From: Lysobacter spongiicola DSM 21749
GTDB lineage: Bacteria; Pseudomonadota; Gammaproteobacteria; Xanthomonadales; Xanthomonadaceae
Assembly: GCF_900167055.1 (NCBI RefSeq)
Contig: NZ_FUXP01000002.1
Coordinates: 237,980-301,979 of the forward strand
Direction: 5' to 3'
Length of the DNA stretch: 64,000 nucleotides
In this document: positions 9,398 to 20,977 of the stretch, in pieces
How the letters are laid out: every line of letters begins with the position of its first letter
Numbering within the stretch: position 1 is the first letter of the stretch
Notes under the pieces: generated by a model
Seen by the model: only the letters and a program-made list of their open reading frames with translations
What the model was told of the DNA's origin: nothing
The model's database searches: none
Position numbers and translations under genes: made by a program

Positions 9398-9520
9398 TGT
9401 AGGAGCGGCTTCAGCCGCGATTCGACCCACGGATACCGTGGCAGGAGCAGACGAGAGGGGGCTCCACCGGATTGGGATCCTGTTCCCCGGATCACGATCG
9501 CGGCTGAAGCCGCTCCTACA
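9398..9520. repeat. REPIN-like inverted repeat, copy 1
   Basis: The 23-base arm TGTAGGAGCGGCTTCAGCCG plus CGA (from 9398) is repeated in exact reverse complement at 9498-9520, with 77 bases between the arms. The same pair occurs at 10441, 13206 and 17213. It lies between the DUF5916 gene and bdhA. Pairs of such palindromic units are typical REP/REPIN elements moved by a RAYT transposase encoded elsewhere. Confidence 0.9.
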
Positions 9521-9550
9521 GAAGCCCGGCCAAGCGCACTCCTCCGCCCG

Positions 9551-10333
9551 CTACTGCATATGCCAGCCGTGGCTGACCACGAAGCTCTGGCCGGTCAGCG
9601 CCGCCGTAGGGAACTCGGCAAGGAAGCGCACGCACTGCGCCACGTCCTCGACGGTGGTGAAAATGCCATCGACGGTGTTGCCCAGCATCACCCGGCTCAC
9701 CACTTCCTCTTCGCTGATACCCAGCTCGCGCGCCTGCTCGGGGATCTGCCGGTCCACCAGCGGCGTGCGCACGAATCCCGGACAGACCACGTGGCTGCGC
9801 ACGCCGTGCTTCGCACCTTCCTTGGCCAGCGTGCGCGACAGCCCCAGCAGGCCGTGCTTGGCGGTCACGTAGGGCGCCTTCAGGGGCGAAGCCTGGTGGG
9901 AGTGCACCGAGCCCATGTAGACCACGGTGCCGCGGCCCTTCGCATACATGTGCGGCAATGCGGCGCGGGAGGTCAGGAACGCGCCGTCCAGGTGGATGGC
10001 GAGCATCTTCTTCCAGTCCGCGTAGCTGAACTCGTGGATCGGATTGACGATCTGGATGCCGGCATTCGACACCAGGATGTCCAGCCCGCCAAGCGCCTCC
10101 ACCACACGGGCGGTACCGTCATTGACCGCGGCTTCGTCGGTCACGTCCATGGCCACGCCGATCGCGCGTCCACCCGCCTGCTCGATCTCTGCGGCAACCG
10201 CGTTGGCGCCATCGGGATTGATGTCGGCGATCGCGACCGCGGCGCCGGCACGCGCCAGCTCGAAGGCGATTTCCCTGCCGATGCCGCTGGCGGCGCCGGT
10301 GACGAGGGCGACCTGGCCGGTGATGGGGGTCAT
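9551..10333 (-). CDS. bdhA: 3-hydroxybutyrate dehydrogenase
   Basis: A 260-residue classical short-chain dehydrogenase. The cofactor motif TGAASGIG is at 12-19, NAGIQ at about 90-94, and the catalytic residues S142, Y155 and K159 (YVTAK) are in place. The C-terminal half ([17 protein letters not shown], and the ending VVSHGWHMQ) matches NAD-dependent (R)-3-hydroxybutyrate dehydrogenase, which oxidises 3-hydroxybutyrate to acetoacetate when polyhydroxybutyrate or ketone bodies are used. It stands alone between two REPIN-like repeats; no PHB genes are in the window. Confidence 0.92.
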   Translation of the reverse strand: MTPITGQVALVTGAASGIGREIAFELARAGAAVAIADINPDGANAVAAEIEQAGGRAIGVAMDVTDEAAVNDGTARVVEALGGLDILVSNAGIQIVNPIHEFSYADWKKMLAIHLDGAFLTSRAALPHMYAKGRGTVVYMGSVHSHQASPLKAPYVTAKHGLLGLSRTLAKEGAKHGVRSHVVCPGFVRTPLVDRQIPEQARELGISEEEVVSRVMLGNTVDGIFTTVEDVAQCVRFLAEFPTAALTGQSFVVSHGWHMQ

Positions 10334-10440
10334 GGGGAGCTCCGCTGCAAGGGTCTGCCGCCGATGTTACCGGCGGGCGGGGGACGGATGCGGGCACCGC
10401 CCCTGCACCTTGGTCCAATAGGCCCGGCCCCACCCGCTTC

Positions 10441-10517
10441 TGTAGGAGCGGCTTCAGCCGCGATCGGAAGTCGGCGGCCCCATGAAGGGTCGGATCGCGG
10501 CTGAAGCCGCTCCTACA
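10441..10517. repeat. REPIN-like inverted repeat, copy 2
   Basis: Same arms as the copy at 9398, here with only about 31 bases between them, in the 219-base gap between bdhA and the SET-domain gene. The two arms are exact complements. Confidence 0.9.
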
Positions 10518-10552
10518 AGTGCCCAGCCCCGAGACGCGCGCTAACCGCGGGC

Positions 10553-11032
10553 TCAGGCCTTCTTCTTGCGCTTGGGCTGCAGCATGGTGCCGGTGCAGTC
10601 CTTCGCGCCGCAGCGGCACTCCCAGATCTTCTTCATTCGCGGCGTGTGCGCTTCGGCCAGGGTGATGCCGTAGTTGTAGGACAGCTCCTCGCCGGGCTTG
10701 ATGTTGCGAATCGCCTCGATGAACACCCGGTCCTTGCGGCGGTCCTCGCCATCGTGTTCTTCCATCACCGCTTCGCAGTTGGGCTTGCAACTGTGGTTGA
10801 TCCAGCGCGCGATGCCGCCTTCGTAGTTGGCGTCGATGACGTATTCGTCGTTGAGCGTGAACAGGAAGGTGTGCCCGGAATCAGCGTCGCCGGTGTCGCC
10901 CGCGTCGACGTCTTCATGGGTGCGGCGGCGGCCCTTGTACTCGATGATGCGCTCCCCTTTGGCGATCGGTTCGAGGGCGAATACACCGTTGCCATGGATG
11001 GCGGAGCGACGGGCGGCGACTTTACGCGGCAT
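10553..11032 (-). CDS. SET domain protein-lysine methyltransferase
   Basis: A 159-residue minimal SET protein. Visible motifs: GNGVFAL near the N-terminus, the AdoMet pocket NHSCKPNC (79-86), GEELSYNYG (114-122) with the catalytic tyrosine, and a post-SET zinc knot (C139, C141, C146 with C82). The tail is lysine-rich (KRKKKA). It should transfer methyl groups from AdoMet to lysines of an unknown protein. The start at 11032 (MPRKV) is preferred; a longer frame from 11062 adds ten residues unlike the family and has no ribosome site. Its 5' end faces the suf regulator across about 155 bases. Confidence 0.88.
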   Translation of the reverse strand: MPRKVAARRSAIHGNGVFALEPIAKGERIIEYKGRRRTHEDVDAGDTGDADSGHTFLFTLNDEYVIDANYEGGIARWINHSCKPNCEAVMEEHDGEDRRKDRVFIEAIRNIKPGEELSYNYGITLAEAHTPRMKKIWECRCGAKDCTGTMLQPKRKKKA

Positions 11033-11134
11033 GCGGATTTTCCAGCAGGAGTGATGCCGCATTGTGCCGGATGCGCCCGCTGGCGAGACGGCGCCCCGTG
11101 GACGAGGCGGATGAATCGCCCTGCGCCACCCTGC

Positions 11135-11177
11135 TTGGCCCGGCCGGCGATAATCCGTACAATTCCGGTACGAATTA
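11135..11177 (+). promoter_or_regulatory. suf operon promoter with overlapping 27-bp operator dyad
   Basis: TTGGCC (11135-11140) and TACAAT (11158-11163) are separated by exactly 17 bases, a good sigma-70 promoter. Over the -10 lies an inverted repeat: TAATCCGTAC (11151-11160), 7-base spacer, GTACGAATTA (11168-11177), arms matching in 9 of 10 positions. A 27-bp dyad of this form just before an Rrf2-family gene is the expected place for autorepression by that regulator. The ATG follows 10 bases after the dyad, so the 5' leader is short. Confidence 0.8.
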
Positions 11178-11187
11178 GGGCCTCCCC

Positions 11188-11652
11188 ATGCTGAGAGTCA
11201 CCAAACTCACCGATTACGCCACGGTCGTGCTGACCGTGCTGGCTGCCGATCCGGAGTCGGTGCTGAGTGCCTCCGAGCTGGCCGAGCGTGCCGGCCTGGA
11301 GACGCCCACCGTCAGCAAGCTGCTCAAGCCCCTGGCCCAGGCGGGCCTGGTGGACGGCTTCCGGGGCGCCAACGGCGGCTACAAGCTGGCCCGCGCCGCC
11401 GACGCGATTGGCCTGATCGAGATCGTCGAGGCGATGGAAGGCCCGCTTGCGATGACCGAATGCAGCATCCACACGGGCAACTGCGCGATCGAAGGCCAGT
11501 GCGGCGTACGCGCCAACTGGCGGCGCATCAACGATGTGGTGGTGGATGCACTGCGCGGGGTGACGCTCGCGCAGATGCTGGCACCGCCCCAGCCGCCCGG
11601 CCCGACACCACCCGACCCGAAGCGCATCCACATGCGCCTCGCCAACGCATAA
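11188..11652 (+). CDS. Rrf2-family SUF system regulator
   Basis: A 154-residue Rrf2 protein: winged helix-turn-helix in the first 75 residues (LSASELAERAGLETPTVSKL) and three cysteines, C92, C99 and C105, spaced as Fe-S cluster ligands of IscR-type sensors. It is the first gene of the suf operon, 20 bases before sufB, and has a dyad over its own promoter, so it most likely senses Fe-S status and represses suf when clusters are plentiful. The proline-rich C-terminus is unremarkable for this group (annotated as SUF system Fe-S cluster assembly regulator). Confidence 0.93.
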   Translation: MLRVTKLTDYATVVLTVLAADPESVLSASELAERAGLETPTVSKLLKPLAQAGLVDGFRGANGGYKLARAADAIGLIEIVEAMEGPLAMTECSIHTGNCAIEGQCGVRANWRRINDVVVDALRGVTLAQMLAPPQPPGPTPPDPKRIHMRLANA

Positions 11653-11672
11653 CCAGAGAGTAGGCAGCCCCC

Positions 11673-13184
<1,512 letters not shown>

Positions 13185-13205
13185 TAGTCATCGCGCCGCT
13201 CTTCC

Positions 13206-13282
13206 TGTAGGAGCGGCTTCAGCCGCGATCTGGAACCGGACGTGCCACCAGCCATCCGATCGCGGCTGAAGCCGCTCCTACA
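13206..13282. repeat. REPIN-like inverted repeat, copy 3, inside the suf operon
   Basis: Exact 23-base complementary arms (13206-13228 and 13260-13282) around about 31 bases, inserted in the 144-base gap between sufB and sufC. In RNA it would fold into a long stable hairpin. It begins 22 bases after the sufB stop codon. Confidence 0.9.
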
Positions 13283-13328
13283 AAAATTCGAACAACACCA
13301 CCCGCTTGCGGGACACGGGAACAACATC

Positions 13329-14092
<764 letters not shown>

Positions 14093-14093
<1 letters not shown>

Positions 14094-15382
14094 TGAGCGC
14101 GCTGCTCGACTCCCTCGCATCCGGCTTCGGCGACCTGCCCCTGCGCGAGGCCGCGGGGCTGGGTCCTGCCCGGCAAGCCGCACTGGACGCGGCATTGCAG
14201 GACGGGCTGCCGCACGCACGCGTGGAGGCGTGGAAGTACACGCCACTGCGCGCGCTGGAGCGCCGCCCCTTCGCCGCGGCGCATTCCACCGCGTTCGATC
14301 CGGCGCTGCTGGCGGACATTCCCGCGCCCCGCATCGTCTTCGTCAATGGCCGGCACGACGCGGGCGCCTCGGACCTGTCCGGGCTGCCTGCCGGTGTCAC
14401 GCTGCGGCCGCTGTCGGAAGTGCTGGCCAACGGCAGCGCCCGTGACGCGAACTTCCTCGCACGGCGGTTCGAACGTGCCGACGAGGTCTTCGCCAAGGTC
14501 AACGCGGCGCTGGCGACCGAGGGCGTGGTACTCAAGGCCGACGCCACGCCGCGCGACGCGACAGCGATCCACCTGGTCTTCATTGGTGCGGCCGCCGACA
14601 GTGACCAGGCCTGGCACCTGCGCCACCTCGTTGACCTCGCGGCCGACGCGAGCCTGGCACTGGTCGAACACCACCTCGGCAGTGGCGATCACCGGCACAT
14701 GGCCAATGGCCTGATGCACGTGCACCTGGGCCAGCGCGCGCGGCTGTCGCATGCCCGGGTACAGTCCGAGTCGCAGGGCGCGACGCTGCTCACGCGCACC
14801 GATGCCGTCCAGGCCAGCGGCTCCGAGTACCGCCGGCTGGACCTGGAGCTCGGCGGCGGGTTGTCGAGGCACGAGCTCAACGTCGCCCAGCAGGGCACCG
14901 CCGCCCGGCTTCATGCCAATGGCGTGCTGCTGGCCGATGGTCGCCGTCACCTCGACACCCGCCTGGGCATCGACCACGCCGCACGCGAGGGCCAGTGCGA
15001 ACTGGTCTGGCGCGGGCTCGGCGCCGGGCGCTCGCGGGCGGTCTTCCATGGCGGGATCCTCATCCGCGAAGGCGCGGACGACACCAACGCCATGCTGTCC
15101 AACAAGAACCTGCTGCTCGACGCCGGCGCCGAGATCGACACCCAGCCGGTGCTGGTCATCCATGCCGACGAGGTCCAGGCCGCGCACGGCGCCACCGTTG
15201 GCCAGATCGACCCGACCGCCCTGTTCTACCTGCGCTCGCGCGGACTGCCGGCGGAACAGGCGCGGGCGATGCTGACCGCCGCGTTCTGCCGCGAAACGCT
15301 GACGGTGATCGAAGACGAGCGCGCCCGCGGCATCCTCGGCGCCCGGCTCGATGCCGCGCTGGCACGGGTGCAGGCAGGATGA
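14093..15382 (+). CDS. sufD: Fe-S cluster assembly protein SufD
   Basis: A 429-residue SufD: variable N-terminus with the VEAWKYTPLRAL motif (about 43-54), then the SufBD beta helix with HLGSGDHRHMANG and the conserved C-terminal CELVWRGLGAGRSRAVFHG and AHGATVGQIDPTALFYLRSRG. SufD pairs with SufB in the scaffold complex and is needed for iron entry. The start overlaps the sufC stop and its own stop overlaps the sufS start, which indicates tight translational coupling. Confidence 0.96.
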
Positions 15383-16629
15383 GCTCGGCCGATACCGCCA
15401 CCCCGGGTGCGTCTCCCGTGGACTGGGCGCGCATCCGAGGCGACTTCCCACTGCTCTCCCGCCAGGTGCACGGCAAGCCGCTGGTTTACCTCGATTCCGC
15501 CAACACCGGCCAGAAGCCGGCGGTGGTGATCGAAGCGGTGGACGACTTCTTCCGCAACCACAACGCCAACGTCAGCCGGGCGGTGCATGCACTGGGCGCC
15601 GAGGCGACCGAGGCCTACGAAGGCGCGCGCACGAAGCTGGCGCGGTTCCTCAACGTACGACCGAACGAACTGGTGCTGTGCAGCGGCACCACCTTCGCCA
15701 TCAACCTCGTCGCGTATTCGTGGGCGCTACCGCGGTTGAAGGCCGGCGACGTGATCGTGGTGACCCGGATGGAGCACCACGCCAACATCGTGCCCTGGCA
15801 GTTGGTGGCAGAGCGCACCGGCGCCACCATCAAGGTGGCCGAGCTGGACGATAACGGCGACCTCGACCTGGATGCGTTGCACGCGCTGCTCACTCCGGAG
15901 GTAAAGCTGCTGGCGCTGGCGCATGTCTCCAACGTGCTCGGGACCGTCAATCCCGTCCGCGAGATCTGCAAGGCCGCCCGCAAGCGCGGCATCACCACCG
16001 TGGTCGACGGCTCGCAGGCCGCACCGCACCGGGTGGTCGACATCGCCTCGATCGGCTGCGACTTCTACGCGATCACCGGCCACAAAATGGCCGGGCCCAC
16101 CGGTACCGGCGCGCTGTGGGCGCGCCGCGAGCACCTTGAGTCGATGCCGCCGTTCCTGGGCGGTGGCGAGATGATCAAGGAAGTCTGTTTCGAGGGCACG
16201 GTCTACAACGATCCGCCGCACAAGTTCGAAGCCGGCACGCCCAACATCGCGGGGTTCATCGGGCTGGGCGCGGCGGTCGATTACCTGTCGGCGGTTGGCA
16301 TGGATCACATCGAAGCACGCGAACAGGCCCTGCTCGCCTACGCCACCGAGCGCATGGACCAGGTGCAAGGCCTGCGCATCTTTGGCCGCGCGCGGGAAAA
16401 GGCCGCGGTGGTGAGCTTCCTGATCGAAGGGGCGCACTCCCATGACCTCGCCACCCTGCTCGACCTGGAAGGCGTCGCCATCCGCTCGGGCCAGCATTGC
16501 GCCCATCCGCTGATGCAGTATTTCGGGGTGCCGGCCACCTGCCGCGCCTCGTTCGCCTTCTACAACACGTTCGAGGAGATCGATGCGTTCATCGCTGCCC
16601 TCGACAAGGTCCGCCGCCTGCTCGCATGA
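15379..16629 (+). CDS. sufS: Cysteine desulfurase SufS
   Basis: A 416-residue group II cysteine desulfurase. PLP-binding lysine K236 lies in ITGHKMAGPTG and the persulfide cysteine C374 in RSGQHCAHPLM, the SufS rather than IscS loop. It takes sulfur from L-cysteine for SufBCD. No sufE gene is in this operon, so a sulfur carrier (SufE or SufU type) must be elsewhere or is not needed. The ATG overlaps the sufD stop (ATGA), and the stop overlaps the next ATG. Confidence 0.97.
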   Translation: MSSADTATPGASPVDWARIRGDFPLLSRQVHGKPLVYLDSANTGQKPAVVIEAVDDFFRNHNANVSRAVHALGAEATEAYEGARTKLARFLNVRPNELVLCSGTTFAINLVAYSWALPRLKAGDVIVVTRMEHHANIVPWQLVAERTGATIKVAELDDNGDLDLDALHALLTPEVKLLALAHVSNVLGTVNPVREICKAARKRGITTVVDGSQAAPHRVVDIASIGCDFYAITGHKMAGPTGTGALWARREHLESMPPFLGGGEMIKEVCFEGTVYNDPPHKFEAGTPNIAGFIGLGAAVDYLSAVGMDHIEAREQALLAYATERMDQVQGLRIFGRAREKAAVVSFLIEGAHSHDLATLLDLEGVAIRSGQHCAHPLMQYFGVPATCRASFAFYNTFEEIDAFIAALDKVRRLLA

Positions 16630-17216
16630 ACCACGACCTGCGCTTCCGCCCCGCCACGCTCGATGATGTCGGAGCGCTGGTCGAACTGATCGAATCGGCC
16701 TACCGCGGCGATGCCAGCCGCGCGGGCTGGACCACCGAAGCCGACCTGCTCGATGGGCGCCGCACCGGCCCGGAGGACGTCACGGCCTGCATCGTCAAGC
16801 CGAAAAGCCTGATGCTGCTGGCAGTGGATGAGCCAGGCGCCGACATCCTCGCCTGTGCCCACATCGCCATCGAAGACGGCGCCGGCTACTTCGGCATGTT
16901 CTCGGTGCGGCCGGGACTGCAGGGCAACGGCGTCGGCAAGGCCCTGCTAGCGGAGGCCGAGCGCATCGCCGGGGAGCAGTGGGAACTGCCTTCGATGCGG
17001 ATGACGGTGATCGACCTGCGCAATGAGCTCATCGCCTTCTACGAACGCCGTGGCTACCGTCGCACCGGTGTGCATAAGCCGTTCCCCTACGGCGATGAGC
17101 GCTTCGGCATCCCCCGCCGCGGCGACCTGCGCTTCGAGGTGCTGGAGAAGCCGCTGTTGTCCTCCGAGGGGATTTCCCAGGGGTTGTCCCCCAAGGGGAC
17201 TTCCTTCGGGGCGTAG
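16626..17216 (+). CDS. GNAT family N-acetyltransferase in the suf operon
   Basis: A 196-residue GNAT protein with the acetyl-CoA loop VRPGLQGNGVGKALL (motif A) and the C-terminal IAFYERRGYRRTGV (motif B) common to the family. Its ATG overlaps the sufS stop, so it is translated with the suf genes. The last 20 or so residues (after EKPLL) come from short GGGGAYTTCC-like repeats, and the stop codon TAG is the first part of the fourth REPIN-like repeat; the tail therefore looks acquired. Substrate is unknown. Confidence 0.85.
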   Translation: MNHDLRFRPATLDDVGALVELIESAYRGDASRAGWTTEADLLDGRRTGPEDVTACIVKPKSLMLLAVDEPGADILACAHIAIEDGAGYFGMFSVRPGLQGNGVGKALLAEAERIAGEQWELPSMRMTVIDLRNELIAFYERRGYRRTGVHKPFPYGDERFGIPRRGDLRFEVLEKPLLSSEGISQGLSPKGTSFGA

Positions 17217-17288
17217 GAGCGGCTTCAGCCGCGATCATGCAGCGGAACGGGCAAACAGACATCCATCGCGGCTGAAGCCGCTCCTACA
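17213..17288. repeat. REPIN-like inverted repeat, copy 4
   Basis: Arms as in the other three copies (left arm from GTAGGAGC at 17213, right arm ends at 17288). It supplies the stop codon of the acetyltransferase gene. Just upstream, GTCCCC and GGGGAC (17186-17200) form another small perfect hairpin. The Rieske gene starts 17 bases after the repeat. Confidence 0.88.
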
Positions 17289-17305
17289 GGGACATCGAGG
17301 TTCAC

Positions 17306-17626
17306 ATGACCGACTGGGTCCGCGTCTGCACCACCGCCGAGCTGTTGCCGGGGGAATCGACGGTCGCCTGGGATGGGGACACACCGATCATGGTGTTCAA
17401 CCTCGACGGCGACTTCCACGCCCTGGAAGACCGTTGCAGCCATGAGGACTTCGAGCTGTCAGCCGGCGAGTTCGATCCGGGCAGCGGCACCATCGAGTGC
17501 ACCCTGCACGGTGCCCGCTTCGATGTCCGTAACGGCAGCGCCCTGTGCGCGCCGGCCTATACCGGCGTGCCCAAGTTCCCGGTAAAGGTGGAAGACGGCG
17601 TGGTCTGGACCCGCGACGACCGCTGA
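17306..17626 (+). CDS. Rieske [2Fe-2S] ferredoxin-like protein, last gene of the suf operon
   Basis: A 106-residue stand-alone Rieske protein. Ligands are complete: C44 and H46 in CSHEDF, C65 and H68 in CTLHG. The length and sequence fit the ferredoxin subunit of non-haem iron oxygenases (NirD/BphF-like). Its position after sufBCDS suggests an electron donor role in cluster assembly, as seen for this gene in many proteobacterial suf operons; this is inference from context. The REPIN-like hairpin just upstream may uncouple its expression. Confidence 0.9.
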   Translation: MTDWVRVCTTAELLPGESTVAWDGDTPIMVFNLDGDFHALEDRCSHEDFELSAGEFDPGSGTIECTLHGARFDVRNGSALCAPAYTGVPKFPVKVEDGVVWTRDDR

Positions 17627-17770
17627 GGCGGTTCATCGGCGTCGATCCCGGGCCGCACGCCGCGCGCCTCCCGCTTCACCCCCCTACGCCCACGATTCAG
17701 AAGCCCCCGGTTGCTGCACACGTTGCGCCGCGACAGCGGACGGCTGCGCCCGATCGCTACGGATGGTGTT

Positions 17771-17789
17771 GCGAATCATTCTTGTTTGC
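17771..17789. promoter_or_regulatory. Fur-box-like site upstream of the catecholate receptor
   Basis: GCGAATCATTCTTGTTTGC. Its reverse complement agrees with the 19-bp Fur consensus (GATAATGAGAATCATTATC) at 12 of 19 positions, including the AGAAT-ATT core. It lies about 120 bases before the fiu start, in a 283-base gap that otherwise shows no gene. Iron-dependent repression of fiu-piuC is the expected consequence. Confidence 0.6.
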
Positions 17790-17909
17790 GTTTAAATGAA
17801 CAGGCGCCCCGGCGTCGACCGCTCTCTCCCCCGGTCGATGTCGGGGCGCGAATGATTCCCCCACCCCTGGCGCGCGGGCCGCTCCGCAGGCGCCACCGGA
17901 TATAGGCAA

Positions 17910-20234
17910 ATGGACATGGCCATCAAGAGCCGCAAGCACCCCCTTCCCCGCACCACCACGGGACGCTCCCTCACCGCCGCCACGCTGCTGACCAGCCTCA
18001 CCCTGGGCGCACCGGCCACGGTCCTGGCCGAGACGTCGGGTGGCCCCGCCGCCGAGGCCCAGGCGACGACCCTGGACGGTGTCCACGTGGAGGGACACCG
18101 GGTGAAGCGCTACTCGGGCCAGTCGGCCTCGCCCAAGTTCAACCAGCCACTGGTCGACACCACCCGCACCCTCAGCGTGATCGGCAGCGACCTGTTCAAC
18201 GAGCAGGGCGCGACCACCCTCACCGAGGCACTGCGCAACAGCCCCGGCGTCAGCACGTTCTACGTCGGCGAAAATGGCAACACCACCACCGGCGATGCGG
18301 TCTACCTCCGCGGCTTCGACACCTCAGGCAGCATCTTTGTCGACGGCGTGCGCGACCTGGGTTCGGTATCGCGCGACGTGTTCAACCTCGAGCAGATCGA
18401 GGTCGCCAAGGGCCCGGCCGGTACCGACTACGGCCGCACCGCGCCGACGGGCGCCATCAACCTGGTCAGCAAGCGCGCCTCCATGGTGGGTCGCAACTCG
18501 GCCACCGCCTCCTACGGCAGCGGCGACCACAAACGCCTCACTGGCGACTGGAACCACGTGTTTGCCTCCGGCACCGCTTTCCGCCTCAACCTGATGGCGC
18601 AGGACAGTGGCGTCCCGGGCCGCGACGTGGTGGAAAACAAGCGGTGGGGCGTGGCTCCGGCGCTCGCGTTCGGGCTGGACAGCGCGACCCGCGTCTACCT
18701 TGAGATGCTGCACGTCCAGCACGAGAACATTCCCGATGGCGGCCTGCCGACAATCGGACTGCCGGCCTATTCCTCCCCGGACCCCGACCGGCCCGCCATC
18801 GGCACCGCCCCGGCAGTCGACCCGGAGAACTTCTACGGAACGCTGGCGGACCATGACGACGTCACCGCCGACATGGTCACCGTGCGGGTCGAGCATGACT
18901 TCACCGACGGCGCGCGCCTGATCAACACCACCCGCTGGGGCCGCACCGAGCAGGACTACATGCTGACCGCCTTCATGGGCTCGGCGACGAACCTCGGTAC
19001 GCCGGACATCAACGACCCCGCCAGCTGGACGATCACCCGCAACCTGCCGACGTTCAAGGACCAGCGCAACCGGATCCTGACCAACCAGACCCACCTCGAC
19101 CTGGCGGTGGACGCGGGCGGCGCGCAGCACGACATCACCACCGGACTGGAGCTGATCCGGGAAGAGCTGGAGACGCATGGCGTCGGCGTGGTGGGTGGCA
19201 CTGCATGGCCCGACGCCAATCTCTACGACCCCGATCCGGCCGTGGTGGGGCTGGCATGGGCCGGGACCGGCGCACACGGCGAAGGGCGCACCGACACGGC
19301 AGCGCTGTATGCGTTCGACACCATCACCCTCAACGACCGTTGGCAGGTCAACGGCGGCCTGCGGATCGACCACTACACCACCGAGTACAGCAGCCTGGTG
19401 CCCTGTGGGGGCCGGCGTGGCCCGGACTGCGGCGGCGCAGACGATGGCACCATCGTCCCCGGCGTCGACGCGGAGACCTCCGACACCCTCTTCAACTGGA
19501 AGCTCGGCGCGCTGTACAAGCCGGCCGACAACGGCAGCATCTACGCCAACTACGCGATCTCCCAGCAGCCACCGGGCGGTGGGAGCCTGGAACTCAGCGA
19601 TCGCGCCAACAGTGCCGACAACCCGGCGTTCGACCCGCAGAAGGCGAAGACCGCCGAGGTCGGAACCAAGTGGCAGTTCGCAGGCGACGCGCTGCTGCTG
19701 ACCGCCGCGCTCTACGACACCGAAATCACCAACGAGATCGTCCAGGACCCCACCGACCAGACCTACTACCAGAACGGGCGCAAGCGGGTCCGCGGCGTGG
19801 AGCTGGGTGCCGTGGGTCGGATCAGCGACGCCTGGATGGTGTCCGCCGGCTTCACGACCATGGATACCGAGGTGGTCGAGGGGCCGACCGTTTCCACCGA
19901 CGGCTCGACCGACCTGGCCTACACGCCCGACCACGCCTTCACCGCGTGGAGCACCTACAGGTTCGACAACGGCCTGACCGTGGGCGGCGGCGCGCGCTAC
20001 TCGGGTGAGCTGAAGCGCGGCAACGACGGTGCCGTGGGAACTCCGGCCTACACAGAGGACTATTGGGTCGTGGATGCCGTGGCCAGCTACGCCTTCAACC
20101 CGGATTTCGAGCTGCGCCTGAACCTCTACAACCTGTTGGACGAGGACTATGTCGCGGCGATCAACAAGAGCGGCTACCGCTATACGCCCGGCGCGCCCCG
20201 CTCGGCGATGTTGACCGCCAGCTTCCGGTTCTGA
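17910..20234 (+). CDS. fiu: TonB-dependent catecholate siderophore receptor, Fiu type
   Basis: A 774-residue outer-membrane receptor: twin-basic-looking N-terminus and signal peptide (to about residue 43), plug domain with [22 protein letters not shown] and [18 protein letters not shown] segment (about 95-200), then a 22-strand barrel ending in aromatic MLTASFRF. Sequence style and the piuC gene four bases downstream identify the Fiu/PiuA group, which imports monomeric catecholate-iron. A Fur-like site lies upstream. The start could also be the second ATG at 17916. Confidence 0.92.
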   Translation: MDMAIKSRKHPLPRTTTGRSLTAATLLTSLTLGAPATVLAETSGGPAAEAQATTLDGVHVEGHRVKRYSGQSASPKFNQPLVDTTRTLSVIGSDLFNEQGATTLTEALRNSPGVSTFYVGENGNTTTGDAVYLRGFDTSGSIFVDGVRDLGSVSRDVFNLEQIEVAKGPAGTDYGRTAPTGAINLVSKRASMVGRNSATASYGSGDHKRLTGDWNHVFASGTAFRLNLMAQDSGVPGRDVVENKRWGVAPALAFGLDSATRVYLEMLHVQHENIPDGGLPTIGLPAYSSPDPDRPAIGTAPAVDPENFYGTLADHDDVTADMVTVRVEHDFTDGARLINTTRWGRTEQDYMLTAFMGSATNLGTPDINDPASWTITRNLPTFKDQRNRILTNQTHLDLAVDAGGAQHDITTGLELIREELETHGVGVVGGTAWPDANLYDPDPAVVGLAWAGTGAHGEGRTDTAALYAFDTITLNDRWQVNGGLRIDHYTTEYSSLVPCGGRRGPDCGGADDGTIVPGVDAETSDTLFNWKLGALYKPADNGSIYANYAISQQPPGGGSLELSDRANSADNPAFDPQKAKTAEVGTKWQFAGDALLLTAALYDTEITNEIVQDPTDQTYYQNGRKRVRGVELGAVGRISDAWMVSAGFTTMDTEVVEGPTVSTDGSTDLAYTPDHAFTAWSTYRFDNGLTVGGGARYSGELKRGNDGAVGTPAYTEDYWVVDAVASYAFNPDFELRLNLYNLLDEDYVAAINKSGYRYTPGAPRSAMLTASFRF

Positions 20235-20238
20235 CGCA

Positions 20239-20931
20239 ATGTTGCTGCACGTTCCCGGCATCCTCGACAGCAGCCAGGTGGCGCGCTTCCGCCAGGCGCT
20301 GGATGCAGCCGACTGGGGCGACGGTCGCCAGACCGTCGGCCCGCAAGGTGCCGAGGTGAAGCACAACCTGCAGTTGCCCGAGGACTCGCGGCTGCGGAAT
20401 GAACTGGGCGGGGCGGTGCTGTCCGCACTCGCCGCCAGCCCCCTGTATTTCTCCGCCGTGCTTCCTGCACGGACCCTGCCGCCCCGCTTCAACCGCTACG
20501 AAGGGGGCGGCCAGTACGGCTTCCACGTGGATGGCGCGGTGATGTCGCTGGCAGTGCCTGAGGGCGCGCCGGCGGTCAACCTGCGCACGGATGTCTCCTG
20601 CACGCTGTTCCTGTGTGAGCCCGACGAGTACGACGGCGGGGAACTGGTGATCCACGACACCTATGGCGAGCACGACGTGAAGCTGCCCGCCGGAGACCTG
20701 CTCGTCTATCCCTCGAGCAGCCTGCACCGGGTCGCACCGGTCACGCGCGGCACCCGCCTGGCGTCTTTCTTCTGGGTCCAGAGCCTGGTGCGCGACGACA
20801 ACCAGCGGCAGACCCTGTTCGAACTCGATGGTGCCATCCAGGCGCTGACCGCCTCGGGTGCCGACCGTGACGCCGTGCTGCGGCTGACCGGTGTCTACCA
20901 CAACCTCCTGCGGCGCTGGGCCGAGACCTGA
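20239..20931 (+). CDS. piuC: Fe(II)/2-oxoglutarate-dependent dioxygenase PiuC
   Basis: A 230-residue PKHD-type hydroxylase (PiuC/YbiX). The iron triad H96-x-D98 (FHVDG) and H163 (SLHRV), with R170 for 2-oxoglutarate, are all present. PiuC genes regularly follow Fiu/PiuA receptors and affect use of catecholate siderophores and siderophore-like antibiotics; the natural substrate is not settled. Only four bases separate it from fiu, so the two form one Fur-controlled unit. Confidence 0.94.
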   Translation: MLLHVPGILDSSQVARFRQALDAADWGDGRQTVGPQGAEVKHNLQLPEDSRLRNELGGAVLSALAASPLYFSAVLPARTLPPRFNRYEGGGQYGFHVDGAVMSLAVPEGAPAVNLRTDVSCTLFLCEPDEYDGGELVIHDTYGEHDVKLPAGDLLVYPSSSLHRVAPVTRGTRLASFFWVQSLVRDDNQRQTLFELDGAIQALTASGADRDAVLRLTGVYHNLLRRWAET

Positions 20932-20977
20932 GCCCACCACCGCACCCCGCACCCCTTTTTCCACCTTGGCGAATCCG

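Noticed and set aside
18324..20492. Long antisense open frame across fiu
   Set aside because: Same reason: composition artefact opposite a TonB receptor.
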